The notes below the pieces were generated by a model that saw nothing but the letters and a program-made list of their open reading frames with translations, made no database searches and had not been told where the DNA came from. From assembly GCA_026874595.1 (NCBI GenBank), contig CM049317.1:30188901-30252900 (forward strand): a DNA stretch of 64,000 nucleotides, read 5' to 3'. Every line of letters starts with the position of its first letter. Position 1 is the first letter of the stretch. The stretch comes from Sipunculus nudus. Taxonomy: Eukaryota; Annelida; Sipuncula; Golfingiida; Sipunculidae. Below, piece by piece: positions 38,137-50,290 of the stretch. A program made the position numbers and the translations under genes.

Positions 38137-40900
38137 ATGGGGATCTTAAGGTTTCGATTATTTAAAGAGGAATTGCACATTATATCTATCCTGGCTTTTT
38201 TATATAAAGTTTCTGTTTGTGGAGCACAGAACCGGTATTTACATAAAGGTTTGTTCTCAAGAATCTTAAGTCAAACAAAGTACCTATGCGAAGATACAAT
38301 CTAGATAAAAAAATTAAATATGCACATACTAATGTTGTTAAGTTAAAAGAAATAGGGTTAGGTGTTAAAAGGTATATTCAATCATCAATAACTGTTAATC
38401 ACAAATATTATAAATATTAATTTCAGTATGAATATAAAAGGTGACTTGAAAATATATATCAAATACAAAAATAAATATAAGAATTCTCTAAAGCCCACTT
38501 ATCAGTATATAAGGAGTATGTTTATGGTATGGAGGATATATTGTCTCAATAAAACCATTCTATCCCCCAGACATAACTCCACGTTTAAGTCGTTGGGAGA
38601 CCTGGTCCTCTTGGACTGCATGTAATGAAGGCTGGGAACAAAGGAGTCGTTATCTCTACAATAATATAGATCTCAGCCAAGCTGATCAAGGAAGACCGGA
38701 AGAAGCTCGTATATGTGACAGCCAGCTGTTCCAACAAGACACACAACGGGGGATACATAACGTTCCTAACCACATAACAGAACAATGGTCTAAAATCATC
38801 ATTGCCTCAAACAAGGATGAGTCTGAAAGGTCTCATTCCACCACACAAGGTAGACAACCCTCAGCACGTTCGCCTGTGCGAACCGATGACCTCGGCTCCG
38901 GATACAAAGGTATGTCAAGCACCATGGAATCTTCTTTTTTGGTCTTGACATTTAACCATATGATAGTTTTCTTTAACTATAGATGTGCTCAGATATTCAC
39001 CCATGTCCAACACAATAAATATGTACATTGCTTATGTTATAGCAAGCAGTGTAGCCGGATTTAATCGGACTCAATATTATAATGTTCTGTCATATTTTGA
39101 CTCCGATATCCTTTGACTGCCGGTTTACAGCCTTACATCAAGGATTACAACATTTTAACAACACTGAATATATGATAAATCATTTTTAAACATTTACTAA
39201 CCTTTTCACAAAAGCCATATCAGCCAGTTGAGTAGGAATAGTGAAGAACACAGTCGTATCTGACTCGAGAGCTAGAATTTAGTTTAATTTTGTTTAAACG
39301 GTCCAGCTTTGAAGAGTGACGCTCCGGCACGCGGTTAAGCCCCCATCACACGAGAAGGAGACCTAACGACGACCATGGCGACCTAGTAGATCGCCGTTGG
39401 TCGCCCTAAACATCGGATAACTCCTTCAAGTATGACTGCATTGCTGCTGTAGTCCCGCTTACACAACGTGTGCTGGCGCCGCGAACTGCATCAGAGCGCA
39501 GACGCCAGCACAGGTCGAATCCAACTGGGCGCAGAGAGAACGCAGCTTTGACGTCATAAGCGCAGCGGCAGCACCGTGCGAAGCGTGTAAAGAGCTGACT
39601 TTGGTCACCGAGGTCTCAGTAGCGGTGGGGTAAGTGTGCTGACTGCTGAGCCAGCGCCGTGGAACTAGAAGGCCGATGCTACCATGTTTACTGTCGATCG
39701 ACCTGCGCTGTCAGGAAGCTGGTACTGCGCTGCTTGGACACTAATGGCGATCGCATTCCGAAGTGACTGCGCTTTTAATCCACGGCGACCCCGCGGCGGA
39801 CATTTTGTCCATGTTCAAAACTGGTCGCCACTCATGGCGTTCATTGTGACCATATGACGACCAAAAGCGACACTATCTCACTCATAAGAAGCTCATGAAA
39901 ACTTAAGGCCAATCTTGCTGCGCTCTACGGTGATCTGCCCCAATTCGGTGATCACAGCGAGATCGCCTTCTCGTGTGACGGATGTGTAAATGTAACACCT
40001 GATGACACTGGTTACAAGGGCATTGAGTGGTACGTAGTTTGAGGCTTATATTGTAGAAACTCTCAGTGTATGTATATCGGACTCAATTTATGGCAGGGCT
40101 TTATAATATTGATTCCGATTGAATAGAGCTACATGTATTTTTAACTGTAAACACTCCGGGAGGTTATTTATCAGGTACAGTTTGCCCCCGTGGATTCAGC
40201 TACTTGTATGGCCGTGGGCGGCTCTTCCAAAACGGCACCTGGCGACCCTCTTGCTATAAAGTGAATGTTGAATGGTCGTATTGGATATGGGCATAAGCTG
40301 GTTGTAATGTCTCAGGAGGCAGCCTTGTCAGTATCGAGTCTCTTGAGGAGCAGATGCACATCAAACGACTTCTAAACAGACAAGCAGGTGTGCTTTCTTT
40401 CTGATTTATATAAATGCAGACACTAAGATACTAAGTGATTAACCGAAAAACATTATGTCTATTAAAGTTACCTAATCTTATACAAGGACATATATTTATA
40501 TATATTTAGGAAAGACAAAAAAAGGAAATATGATTAAGTTTAATAATTTATTAAATAAATAAATTAATCAGATAAATATTAATATCAACATTTTAATCAT
40601 TAATGAAATAATAGGACCAGAGAATGGGAACCTACACAATTATTAATTTTATATGAAATCTTAGGAAGTATGGACTTTTGGACCTCGGGTTCAGATATGG
40701 ATAAAGAGGAACATTGGGTTTGGACGGCGACCGGTGAGAAAATAACTTTCAGCTACTGGCGATCAACTGAACCGAACAATGGTGGTGGTGGTCTTATTGG
40801 GGAAGATTATCTTGTCATTCCTAAGCACCATTTAAGGAAATGGAATGACGTGGGCCAAAGCTATCAGTGTTGCTCCATATGTGAAGTTCCTATTTTTTAA
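38137..40900 (+). pseudogene. Lectin copy C: complete four-exon gene with a single in-frame stop
   Basis: Exons 38137-38248 (signal peptide MGILRFRLFK...ISILAFLYKVSVCGA), 38571-38909 (TSP1-like, RWETWSSWTAC, CDSQ), 40175-40387 (CTLD exon 1) and 40665-40900 (CTLD exon 2). Frames and phase-1 splice sites are intact and would give 299 residues, but codon TAA at 40294-40296 interrupts CTLD exon 1. The mirror copy D has CAA there. EPN (STEPNNG) and WND (RKWNDV) are present, and the end reads CCSICEVPIF. The sequon in FQNGTW is conserved with copy B. The TSP1 exon is 33 bases longer than in E. Intron 2 carries MITE2. A sequencing error, a polymorphism or a recent loss are all possible, so 'pseudogene' rests on one base. 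Confidence 0.8.
39339..39986. mobile_element. MITE2, left-arm-specific insertion of ~650 bp
   Basis: Absent from the right arm, where GCGGTAAATG is continuous. Here GCGGTTAA is followed by CCCCCATCACACGAGAAGG, and the far end is CCTTCTCGTGTGACGGATG before TAAATG. The terminal inverted repeats are about 17 bases with two mismatches, with a TAA target duplication (one extra T on the left). The interior is strikingly GC-rich for this window and repeats GGTCGCC/GGCGACC words. An inner pair (CGCTTACAC near 39456, GTGTAAAGAG near 39586) may mark a nested element. No coding frame; PIF/Harbinger-like by target duplication only. Confidence 0.8.
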
Positions 40901-41049
40901 ATATCACCTATCAACGCCCCTGTAGCCCCCTACACCACGCTTTTGATTCATATAGACTTGAGGAACAAGATATTGCCATTTATTGCACAGGCCAAGTGAT
41001 AACGTGTAAATATCTCTCATACTAAAATGCACCGATCGAGGGTAGAATC

Positions 41050-41063
41050 TCGGTCTCTCTCTT

Positions 41064-41096
<33 letters not shown>

Positions 41097-41097
41097 A
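41050..41097. repeat. (TC)n(TA)n(TG)n compound microsatellite, left arm
   Basis: About 150 bases after the stop of lectin copy C; mirrored as a longer CA/TA/GA tract at 42488-42576. Confidence 0.9.
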
Positions 41098-41249
41098 CCA
41101 TTGATTTTAGCATCTAAATATATGTCACACATGTTATTTAGCAACTAAATATGGCAGTACCTTAGGGTTTGGTGCTTATTCAGTACTCTGAAGTATTTTG
41201 AATGTATCCAGTTAAACAAGAGTAACAATATATGTACCAATTATTCCAT

Positions 41250-42332
41250 TGCTTTTTTTTCTTACTGTAATTTATAACGTTTAACTTAATCGTCGTACAC
41301 TATGTGTTTTTACTGTGTACATCTTCACTTCTACTCTACTCTGCTTATGAGCTTCGTCATAACCTTTAATGGAAGTAACCCACTGCCCAGCAAAACCTAC
41401 CTTTGACACAACATGGGCAATTATTATGACATTCCTCATCAATATTTGTGCCGCAAAAGAGCGGATTGAAGTTTATTATATTGCATTTATAATTAACCTT
41501 AGACGGCTATCGCTTTTTGGTTTACAGCATAATATCGCCATTTTCTCACACAAATCAGTTGTTATTAGGCTTGTAAGTATTGCTGTTATTTAAAATAAAA
41601 TTGCTAGGAAAAGATTATCTACAGTGCTTTAAAATCTGGATTGGATGGTTTATCATTATATATTTTAATGCATATAAGGTATTTGTTTAATCAGAATATT
41701 AATATCAGAGAAAATTATGTGCTCATCTTTATCTCCAGTGGATCACCCATCGTCTTGTCATTAATATTGTTGTTATGTTATTATGTATTGTCATATGCAT
41801 GACAGTTATTTGGCTTTTTAATTGTTGTTTTGAATCAAAAGAAATTAAGCAAACAAATAATTTTTGGTTGAACCTCATTCAACATATAAATAAAATACAA
41901 CTTTGGCTCCATAAACGCCGATATTCATATGAGTGAAATGAACATGTCTTTGATTTACTTTTGTAATGTAAGTATAGAACACCTCTGGCTTTTCCCGAAT
42001 TGCTAATATGATCGCAAAGTTAGTATACAATATTTAATTGGTCAGAATTGATCATAACACTGCCATGGATGGGTCATTTAGTACTTCACACATGATTCAG
42101 CCGATATTTATATTTGAAGTGCCCGGCCCCTTTGACTACCGTTTAGACAGCAATTTTGCTACAAAGAATATATATTTGTATATTTTGTTAGATCACTATT
42201 TTTTTTAAATTCGATCTTTTTCGAATATGAACGAACAGACAAAATGCCCAATTATTGCAGCTGTCCTATTTGGTATTTACACGACATATTCCAATCAATT
42301 ACCGATAAATGTATCACATATTACATCCACTC
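41250..42332. other. Unique spacer at the centre of the inverted repeat
   Basis: 1,083 bases present once. Similarity between arms stops abruptly at both edges. It holds a 74-codon frame (41369-41593) with no recognised motif and an AT-rich remainder. No mobile element ends or inverted repeats were identified, so it does not explain how the arms arose. Confidence 0.8.
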
Positions 42333-42486
42333 ATGGAATAATTTGTACATATATTGTTACTCTTGTTTAAATTTGATACATTCAAAATACTTAAGAGTAC
42401 AGAATAAGCACCAAACTCTAAAGTACTGCCATATTTACTTGCTAAATAACATGTGTGACATATATTTAGATGCTAAAATCAATGGT

Positions 42487-42487
<1 letters not shown>

Positions 42488-42576
<89 letters not shown>
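42488..42576. repeat. (CA)n(TA)n(GA)n compound microsatellite, right arm
   Basis: Three adjoining dinucleotide runs. Mirror of 41050-41097 but about twice as long. Lies about 90 bases beyond the stop of lectin copy D. Confidence 0.93.
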
Positions 42577-42581
<5 letters not shown>

Positions 42582-42666
42582 GATTCTACCCTCGATCGGT
42601 GCATTTTAAGTCTATATGAATCAAAAGCGTGGTGTAGGGGGCCACAGGGGCGTTGATAGGTGATAT

Positions 42667-44328
42667 TTAAAAAATAGGAACTTCACATATGGAGTTACAC
42701 TGATAGCTTTGGCCCACGTCATTCCGTTTCCTTAAATGGTGCTTAGGAATGACAAGACAATCTTCCCCAATAAGACCACCACCACCATTGTTCGGTTCAG
42801 TTGATCGCCAGTAGCTGAAAGTTATTTCTCACCGGTCGCCGTCCAAACCCAATGTCCCTCTTTATCCATATCTGAAGCCGAGGTCCAAAAGTCCATACTT
42901 CCTAAGATTTCAAGTAAAATTAATAATTGTGTAGGTTCCCATTCTCTGGTCCTATTTTTTTCATTAATGATTAAAATGTTGATATTAATATTTATCTGAT
43001 AAATTTATTTATTTAATTAAATTATTTAACTTAATCATATTTCCTTTTTCTGTCTTTCCTAAATATATATAAATATATACCATTGTATAAGATTAGGTAA
43101 ATTTAACAGACATAATGTTATTCGGTTAATCACTTAGTATCTTAGTGTCTGCATTTATATAAATCAGAAAAAAGAACACCTGCTTGTCTGTTTAGAAGTT
43201 GCTTGATGTGTATCTGCTCCCCCAGAGACTCGATACTGACAAGGTTGCCTCCTGAGACCTCACAACCTGCTTGTGCCCATATCCAATACGATCGTTCGTC
43301 ATTCACTTTATAGCAAGAGGGTCGCCAAGTGCCGTTATGGAAGAGCCGCCCACGGCCATACCAGAAGCTGAATCTACGGGGGCAAACTGTACCTGATAAA
43401 TAACCTCCCGGAGGGTTTACAGTTAAAAATACATGCAGCTCTATTCAATCGGATTCAATATTATAAAGCCCTGCCATAAACTGAGTCCGATATACATACA
43501 CTGAGAGTTTCTACAATATAAGCCTCAAAGTACGATCCACTCAATGCCCTTGTAACCAGTGTCAGCAGGTGTTACATTTACCGCGTGCCGGAGAACGTGC
43601 TGTGGGTTGTCTACCTTGGGTGGTGGAATGAGACCTTATAGGGTGATCCTTGTTTGAGGCAATGATGCTTTTAGACCATTGTTCTGTTATGTGTTTAGGA
43701 ACGTTGTGCATCCCCCGTTCTGTGTCTTGTTGGTACAGCTGGCTGTCACATATCCGAGCTTCTTCCTGTCTTCCTTGATCAGCTTGGCTGAGATCTATAT
43801 TATTGTAGAGATAACGACTCCTTTGTTCCCAGCCTTCATTACATGCAGTCCAAGAGGACCAGGTCTCCCAACGACTTAAACGTGGAGTTATGTCTGGGGG
43901 ATAGAATGGTTTTATTGAGACAATATATCCTCCATACCATAAAAACTTACCCCTTATATACTGATAAGTGGGCTTTAGAGAATTCTTCTATTTATTTTTG
44001 TAATCTATATATATTTTCAAGTCACCTTTTATATTCATACTGAAATTAATATTTATAATATTTGTGATTAACAGTTATTGATGATTGAATATACTCTTTA
44101 ACATCTAACCCTATTTCTTTTAACTTATTAACATTAGTATGTGCATATTTAATTTTTTATCTAGATCGTATCTTCGCATAGGTACTTTGTTTGACTTAAG
44201 ATTCTTGAGAACAAACCTATATGTAAATACCGGTTCTGTGCTCCACCAACAGAGATTTTATATAAAAAAGCCAGGATAGATATAATGTGCAATTCCTCTT
44301 TAAAAAATCGAAACCTTAAGATCCCCAT
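42667..44328 (-). pseudogene. Lectin copy D: broken mirror copy of C
   Basis: Exons on the minus strand: signal peptide 44328-44217 (intact; MGILRFRFFK...AFLYKISVGGA), TSP1-like 43893 to about 43594, CTLD exon 1 43392-43180 (intact, CAA where C has TAA), CTLD exon 2 42901-42667. Three lesions are specific to D. A ~450-base deletion removes the end of the TSP1 exon with its donor. One A is missing in a run (GAGAAATAAC against GAGAAAATAAC in C and E), producing an immediate stop. WND has become RND. C and D are tail to tail across the spacer. C and D carry different lesions, so between them every exon survives in one arm or the other. Confidence 0.88.
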
Positions 44329-45212
44329 CCCTCTCTTCCAGGTATGCAGTCTAAAAATTAGAAAATTAGGAAAATAAATGAAAAAAAAATGTTTTTATTC
44401 CTTAGATATCGTTAAAACATTCTCGGCACGGACCGAAATCACAGCAACTGAAAAAACATGCCATAAATATATATGTTACATTGATATTTTATTCTGTTTT
44501 TTCTTAAGCAGAGGTTGCACTTAATGGTTAACATTGCTTAATGGTTAACATTTTGTTGTAAATCTGTCGTCTGTAGCTTCACGTCTCACGTGAAGATGTA
44601 TTCGTCTGAAGATTTCTGTCTAAACTTTGTGGTACGTTTCCGTTGGGGAAATTCCCTTCAGCTGAGAACGACTGACTGTCTCCCATGTATTTGAGAAAAA
44701 AACACTTTCCCTTAATTTGCGCATTTTGAAAAATTAGCTCAGAAACACATTTTGTTCAAGTATATATATATATATGTGTGTTTTTGTGAAAAAATGTATA
44801 ATAATTGTATCATGTAATGCAGACACAGTTTCGATCAAACAAGTAGTCTCTGATACGACACGACACCTCACCTTATTAAGGGCCTGATCTGTGAAATAAA
44901 AACAAGTAGTTGACGAATCACTTGGCAATGTATCCACGGGGGAATTGATTGTACAGGATAAACCGGCCCGAAATGTGCCCTGCCTGGCCATTATATGCTA
45001 CTTGGCGTCTGCAAACGCGGTGCTTACTCTTTGTTTCTTTCAATACATTGAATCCTGAATACACATTGATTTGTATTCAGACAATACAATAAAGTCATCT
45101 GAACCAACGAGCAAATGTGTCAATAAGTATTTGCTCTAAAATATTGACATAAAACCATAGTTTGGTAGATCTTTAAGTGCATTTCAATTGTCCGGGAGAA
45201 GTCATCATTAAT

Positions 45213-45258
<46 letters not shown>

Positions 45259-45456
45259 CTAGGTACCACAATACACTTCACCTCAGGCGTATTGACAAGA
45301 CGCTTTATGTTTCTAAGTGTATAATTATTAAAGTGTATAATAATTAAATAAATCAGTTAATTCAAATAAAAAATATTTTCATTTTATTTAATGTTCGATC
45401 TTTTAAAATTTTCATATCAACATGTATTTAAAGGATCTTCTTAAAGTCCTTTGAGG

Positions 45457-45521
<65 letters not shown>

Positions 45522-47569
45522 GTAATATGTTGTGTTGTGTAAATATACAATTTCCTTATATTTCACGGAATAGTGATACTATTATTCAGAAATACGACAA
45601 TGTTCCTTCGTATATTTGATTTGACCACATTGACCACTCAAGGTTTTCTAAGCTTTCTTAATTTGTCTATATTTATCTTTTCTCTAGAAGTATTTCATTT
45701 TTACTAAGCTACTTGATAGTTTGTTTGTGTTTTATAATGTTGTAACTAAACATATATTCTATCAGCGAAGCAGACAGGTAAAAACAGGTCATGTGTATAT
45801 GATTTGCTCAAGTGTCAGCAAATTTTGCAACAGCAGGGTAGGTTAGCTAGTTTGCTTGGGTAGGTATACAGAATCTGCTCACCCCTTTGCTCAGGGGCAT
45901 GCAAATCTTGCAACTGCAGGGACGGCCAGTTAGTTAATATGGGCAGGTATCCAGGATTTGCTCAGGGCTGGGCAAACCCAATACCACTGCAGGAAGCGCT
46001 AGCTAGCTGAAAGCTATTCAATGGGATTGTCAGATGTCATCTCACATTTCATGAGTGACAGTGACACTGTAAGTTCGTCATCATGCCATCTGCCAATATC
46101 TCAAATTTCTTATCACTATGACATACCAGTGGATAAAGCCAATGGGTTTACCGCATAGTGTAAACACTGTCCTGCTTAGATGAAGCGATCCGTCAGGTAT
46201 GCCGGTTATCTACTCAATCATTTGAAGGTAAGCCATAGCCAGAGGCCTTGATTGTATATGGTTTTAAATGTTTTATTAATTTATTACAACTATATTTTAT
46301 CAGGAAAGCCCATTCAGTTTTATGATTATTTTCAGTATGAGGTTCTCTTACAAATGAACATACATTATTACAAAGTGGATCATAGAATTTATGAATAGGC
46401 AATGAGATGAATAAGAACTACAATGTGTATACTAAGACATAAATGAAATACTAAAATCCTTCATGCTATTATGAAACGGATTTCGGCGAAACATGACAAG
46501 TAAAAACAATCACATGTGAAACAAATACACAGTCCACAATGTGAAAATATCAAATAAATATCCATATGCAAAAAATATAATTTACATCACAAGAATTAAT
46601 GTGATTCACGGATGTAGGAATGCAGTTTATTCAGTATTTAGACTTGGAGAGAAAACGCTAGAACTCTCTCTTAAATACGTAAAGTAAAGAAATAATTCGG
46701 ATATAAGCTGGCAGTTTGTTCCACTGAAAAAATTCAGAATTGGCAAACGAGGATGTTCAGACTTGGGTTTGGGTAAGGTTTATAAGGTTTGGCACATAAT
46801 ATGTACACTTATAGGTGCTTGCGATAATGCTTTGATTGTTACGCCACTTTGATCAGAACAAACAAATACACCAGCGATCATGTGTTATGCCTCAGGCCAG
46901 CTGTGATTACACACGTGACCAGCATGGGTTAATCAGCATGGCTTGGTCAGCGACTGTGACGGTAGCCCAAATTAATCAATTAATCAGACTCAATATAATT
47001 AGGCCGTGCCACACGGAGAGTTTCAGTAAAATAAGCCACAGTTTATGCAACGGATCTGTTTCATGTACTTTGACTGCCAATTTACTGCATAACAACAAGA
47101 CACAAGATTACACCATTTAGGCACCTATAAATATGTTTCATAGTTTCGATAACAGCTACAATTAAACTTAATTGAAATTAAAGAAATATTGATTTTCAGC
47201 TACTTGGATAATGAAATGCTCTGATAAATGTTGAAAAACAGAGGTGCGACTGAATGAGCAAAATGCTATTAATTTTTGCTGATGAAATATAGTACAACAA
47301 AATGAACAAGATATATATAACCAAGTGTATAATATGAAATATAATCATTATAAATGGTATCAAATTAAAATTAAAATAATAATAATAAAATAATAATTAT
47401 TATAATTATAATGATATAAATAAATATGTTTTATTAAGATTCGTGTAAATTCGTGAAATCCATCCAACCAATTACTATTCAAACAGGCAATGTCTCACTC
47501 ATTACTGGACGTGAACAGGCAACAAACATATTTTTGGTATTTTATACAAATACATGATGATTTTTTTTT
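44329..47569. other. Right-arm sequence mirroring 35.0-38.1 kb
   Basis: Contains the dispersed repeat (44818-45294), two (TA)n tracts (45218-45255, 45459-45519), a three-unit ~70-bp repeat (45800-46010), and the open but unconstrained frame at 46836-47120. No supported gene. Confidence 0.65.
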
Positions 47570-48310
47570 CAGAGGAAGCACCCTGGAGTCAGTCTGGTGA
47601 AGAAATCAACCAAAGCATCCACACGACCTACTGAGCAACCTGATCTTACAACTTTAGCCATGGCTGGCAAGAAGTGGTCTACTAATGATACTCGTCACAC
47701 GCAGGGTAACTCAGCCCTTGTCAACCTCATCGCTGGGCGCCTGCTGCGTGTGTCGCCAATGGAGACAGAATAGTTCCACGAGTTCTTCTACCATCATACA
47801 CCATCCAACTTGCTAAACCTTACGTAATACAATGATACCAGACAAAAAAAATCTCATGCATAACTAGGTTGAACAGCCAATCATATCTGCCAAAGGGCTG
47901 TGCTTGACAATCGATCTGTGGTCCAGCCGGTATATGCGCTCATTCATCGGTGTCACTGCCCATATGCTTGTTAACCATACATTTCACTCTGTTCTGCTTG
48001 CCTGTAAACGTCTCCATGGCCGCCACATTGCTGATAACATGTTCGACCACTATGCGACTGTCTTCACTGATTTCAACATTCATGATTAAGCTATAACTAT
48101 TGTTACTGACAATGCTGTGAACATTAAGAAAGTCCTTCGACTATCAGGCTACGATACATGTCATACCACAACAAAAATTTCGGACTCTAAATCTGAAGAT
48201 AGTGACAGTATTTATCAAGCATTTCGCATATTTGCGAACTGTATAAACAACGTTTATTCTATACAATACACAGAGTCAAACATTTGTTATCAGACACGGA
48301 ACTTACATTA
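47570..48310 (+). pseudogene. hAT (ZBED-type) transposase relic, right-arm copy
   Basis: Mirror of 34378-34982. Reads KHPGVSLVKKSTKAS, LTTLAMAGKKWST, LVNLIAGRLLRVS, a TAG, frameshifted sequence, then LTIDLWSSRYMRSFIGVTAH and CKRLHGRHIADNMFDHYATVF (47904-48089), stop, then AITIVTDNAVNIKKVLRLSGYD (to 48311). The first and second catalytic Asp regions are visible; the C-terminal region is absent. It is more damaged at the N-terminal side than the left copy. Confidence 0.85.
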
Positions 48311-49419
48311 AATCTTTCACGGAACGGGACTGTAATATAGTGGGTCTATTTGATTTAGATATTTCATAATAAAACTTGATCCAAAAATGTTGCGTATTAT
48401 TTCCAACGGATAAAGAGTATTTTTATTCGCTATTGTATATAAAGATTCAAAAGCACATAAATGCATTTAAAAAATCTGAATGCATTTGAATTCAAATGCA
48501 ATGAATGGTGAAGCATTTGCACTTGGATTTCCATATGGGTTATTTCCATAATCTTATATATAAGATTTGCATTTGCATTTAAATGCGTCGAGTCGCATTT
48601 GAACTCAACCCTGCCACAAAAAAAGACCAAATATATCTTGAAGGTAATATAAGTCATGCCCCGATTCTCTCTAAAATATTGTCTGGAATTCATAGACAAC
48701 CCTGGGTATCATTCTTAACTCAGTGTAACTTAAGTCCCACATCCTGACCAACCATCTGGTTAACCCAGACACACAAACAGTATGATAGGCTTCCAAGTAT
48801 TAATGTTTCCATGTATGAAGAATGTAAGAAAAACCAGGACGAACACTTTTGTAATATGGCTGGACAAATTATGGCTACGATCTGGGAAAACGTGTCTTTA
48901 ATAGTTCTTTATCAGGCGAATGTTTATGTTTGCGAGTTCAAACAAGATTTTACAGCAACCAATGATTCATAATACCTCTAGGGATACTGGTTTCCTTCAA
49001 AAGCTCTACGTTTTGCTCTTGTTTTCGGAGCATTTTAGTTTATCTGATGAATTAGCCCTCGGGCCTTGCATCACCTTTAAAACATTAGCATAAGTATATA
49101 AGTAGATGGCAACGTACTATTCCATGGGAACAATGTGTAATCCTTGAGAAATGCTTGCCATGCGGAGGCATTTATCGGCGAATATCTAGTATGCATTTCT
49201 CTTAGAATAAACCATTTTCTCAGGATTTGCGCTTGTTAGAAGATTTGCTCAGCAACTTAGAGCGAGAATATATATCATATAACAAATAAAATAATTGTAT
49301 CCGCCAAGATAGTTTTCGGCATACCATGTTTTAACGCGGGCTCCGCCGCCACGTTTGTTGATGAAGAAATTTTCTGATACCCCTAAATCGATCATACTGA
49401 AACGCGGCATATTTATTGG
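48311..49419. other. Right-arm sequence mirroring 33.3-34.4 kb, with a ~240-base arm-specific block
   Basis: 48545-48780 has no counterpart in the left arm, where CCTATCATACATTTCC is followed directly by GGAAATCC. It is either an insertion here or a deletion there. No element ends seen. Confidence 0.6.
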
Positions 49420-50290
49420 GTCACACGTGGATTCGAGCTTTACATAGGTTGTTGGCGCCACCTGCAATCCTTTTTGCGCAGGGTTCATCTATGCGTCTTT
49501 TTCTAGTGATAAGATCAGCTATCTCAGGAGTGGTTGAACGTATTTGGCAGAAAATATGCATGTCTTTAGATAGTGAATACCTCCAGTACTCAGGGCTGAA
49601 GACGTTCATTCGTGCGTTTGCTTTGGGTAAAAATCATTCATATCTCAGGAGAGGTTCACTGTATCAGCCTCACATTAGGCACGTCTATCCATCTTTGATT
49701 GCTTTCTTGCAATTTGACAAGTGGCATGACCTACAATTACGAATTCACATGCCAGTAATACACTTATGCATTTATCTCAGGAGTGGTTTGATGTATCATC
49801 CTGAAAAATTGCATAGATCTTGATTTGCTCTATCTTGTTATTGTACTTGATTATCCATCTTTGGTAGACTTCATTTACAGTAAAATGGTGGCACCATCTA
49901 CAATCACGTGTTTGTAGTATACATGCAGACATTTATCCACGTGAATAATTACATTTCCATAGATCTTGGATTGGTTTATCTTGTATAAAAGAGTGATGGC
50001 ATCTACAACAAACAATTTCATCTTGCGTCGATCTGTAGTTCTGTTTTTGGTGTAATCACACATATTTTAGGAGTCATTCAAAGTAACGGCCTGGTATTGT
50101 GCGTGTTCATCCATCTCAGATATTTTTCTCATACACTAGACAGATGGTGCTACCTATAATCGTATATTAGTAAAATATATTTATGCAATTATCTCAGGAA
50201 ATGTTTAAAGGACTGGCCTGAAATTTTGCATATCTATAGATCTAGGACGGCATTATCTTGTACACACGACTAGTGGAGCGACATACAATA
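49420..50290. repeat. Degenerate ~140-150-bp tandem array, right arm
   Basis: Mirror of 32431-33330; CTCAGGAGTGGTTTGATGTA-type cores recur near 49525, 49640, 49780, 49930 and 50190. Confidence 0.7.

Larger units (their letters stand above)
25931..41249 (+). repeat. Left arm of a ~31.9-kb imperfect inverted repeat
   Basis: About 15.3 kb that recurs in reverse complement at 42333-57847. Mirrored landmarks: MITE1, the TCAAGGTCA array, the 31-bp minisatellite, the hAT relic, paired (TA)n tracts, and the lectin gene. In about 165 bases around 40380-40550 I count roughly 10 substitutions against the other arm (~6%); at 33264-33503 only 5 in 240 (~2%). The outer border is at AATGTACATT (25931), the inner at TTATTCCAT (ends 41249). 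Confidence 0.93.

Noticed and set aside
42488-42576. CA/TA/GA tract as a promoter or Z-DNA regulatory element of copy D
   Set aside because: It lies beyond the 3' end of both C and D, and is simplest as a compound microsatellite.
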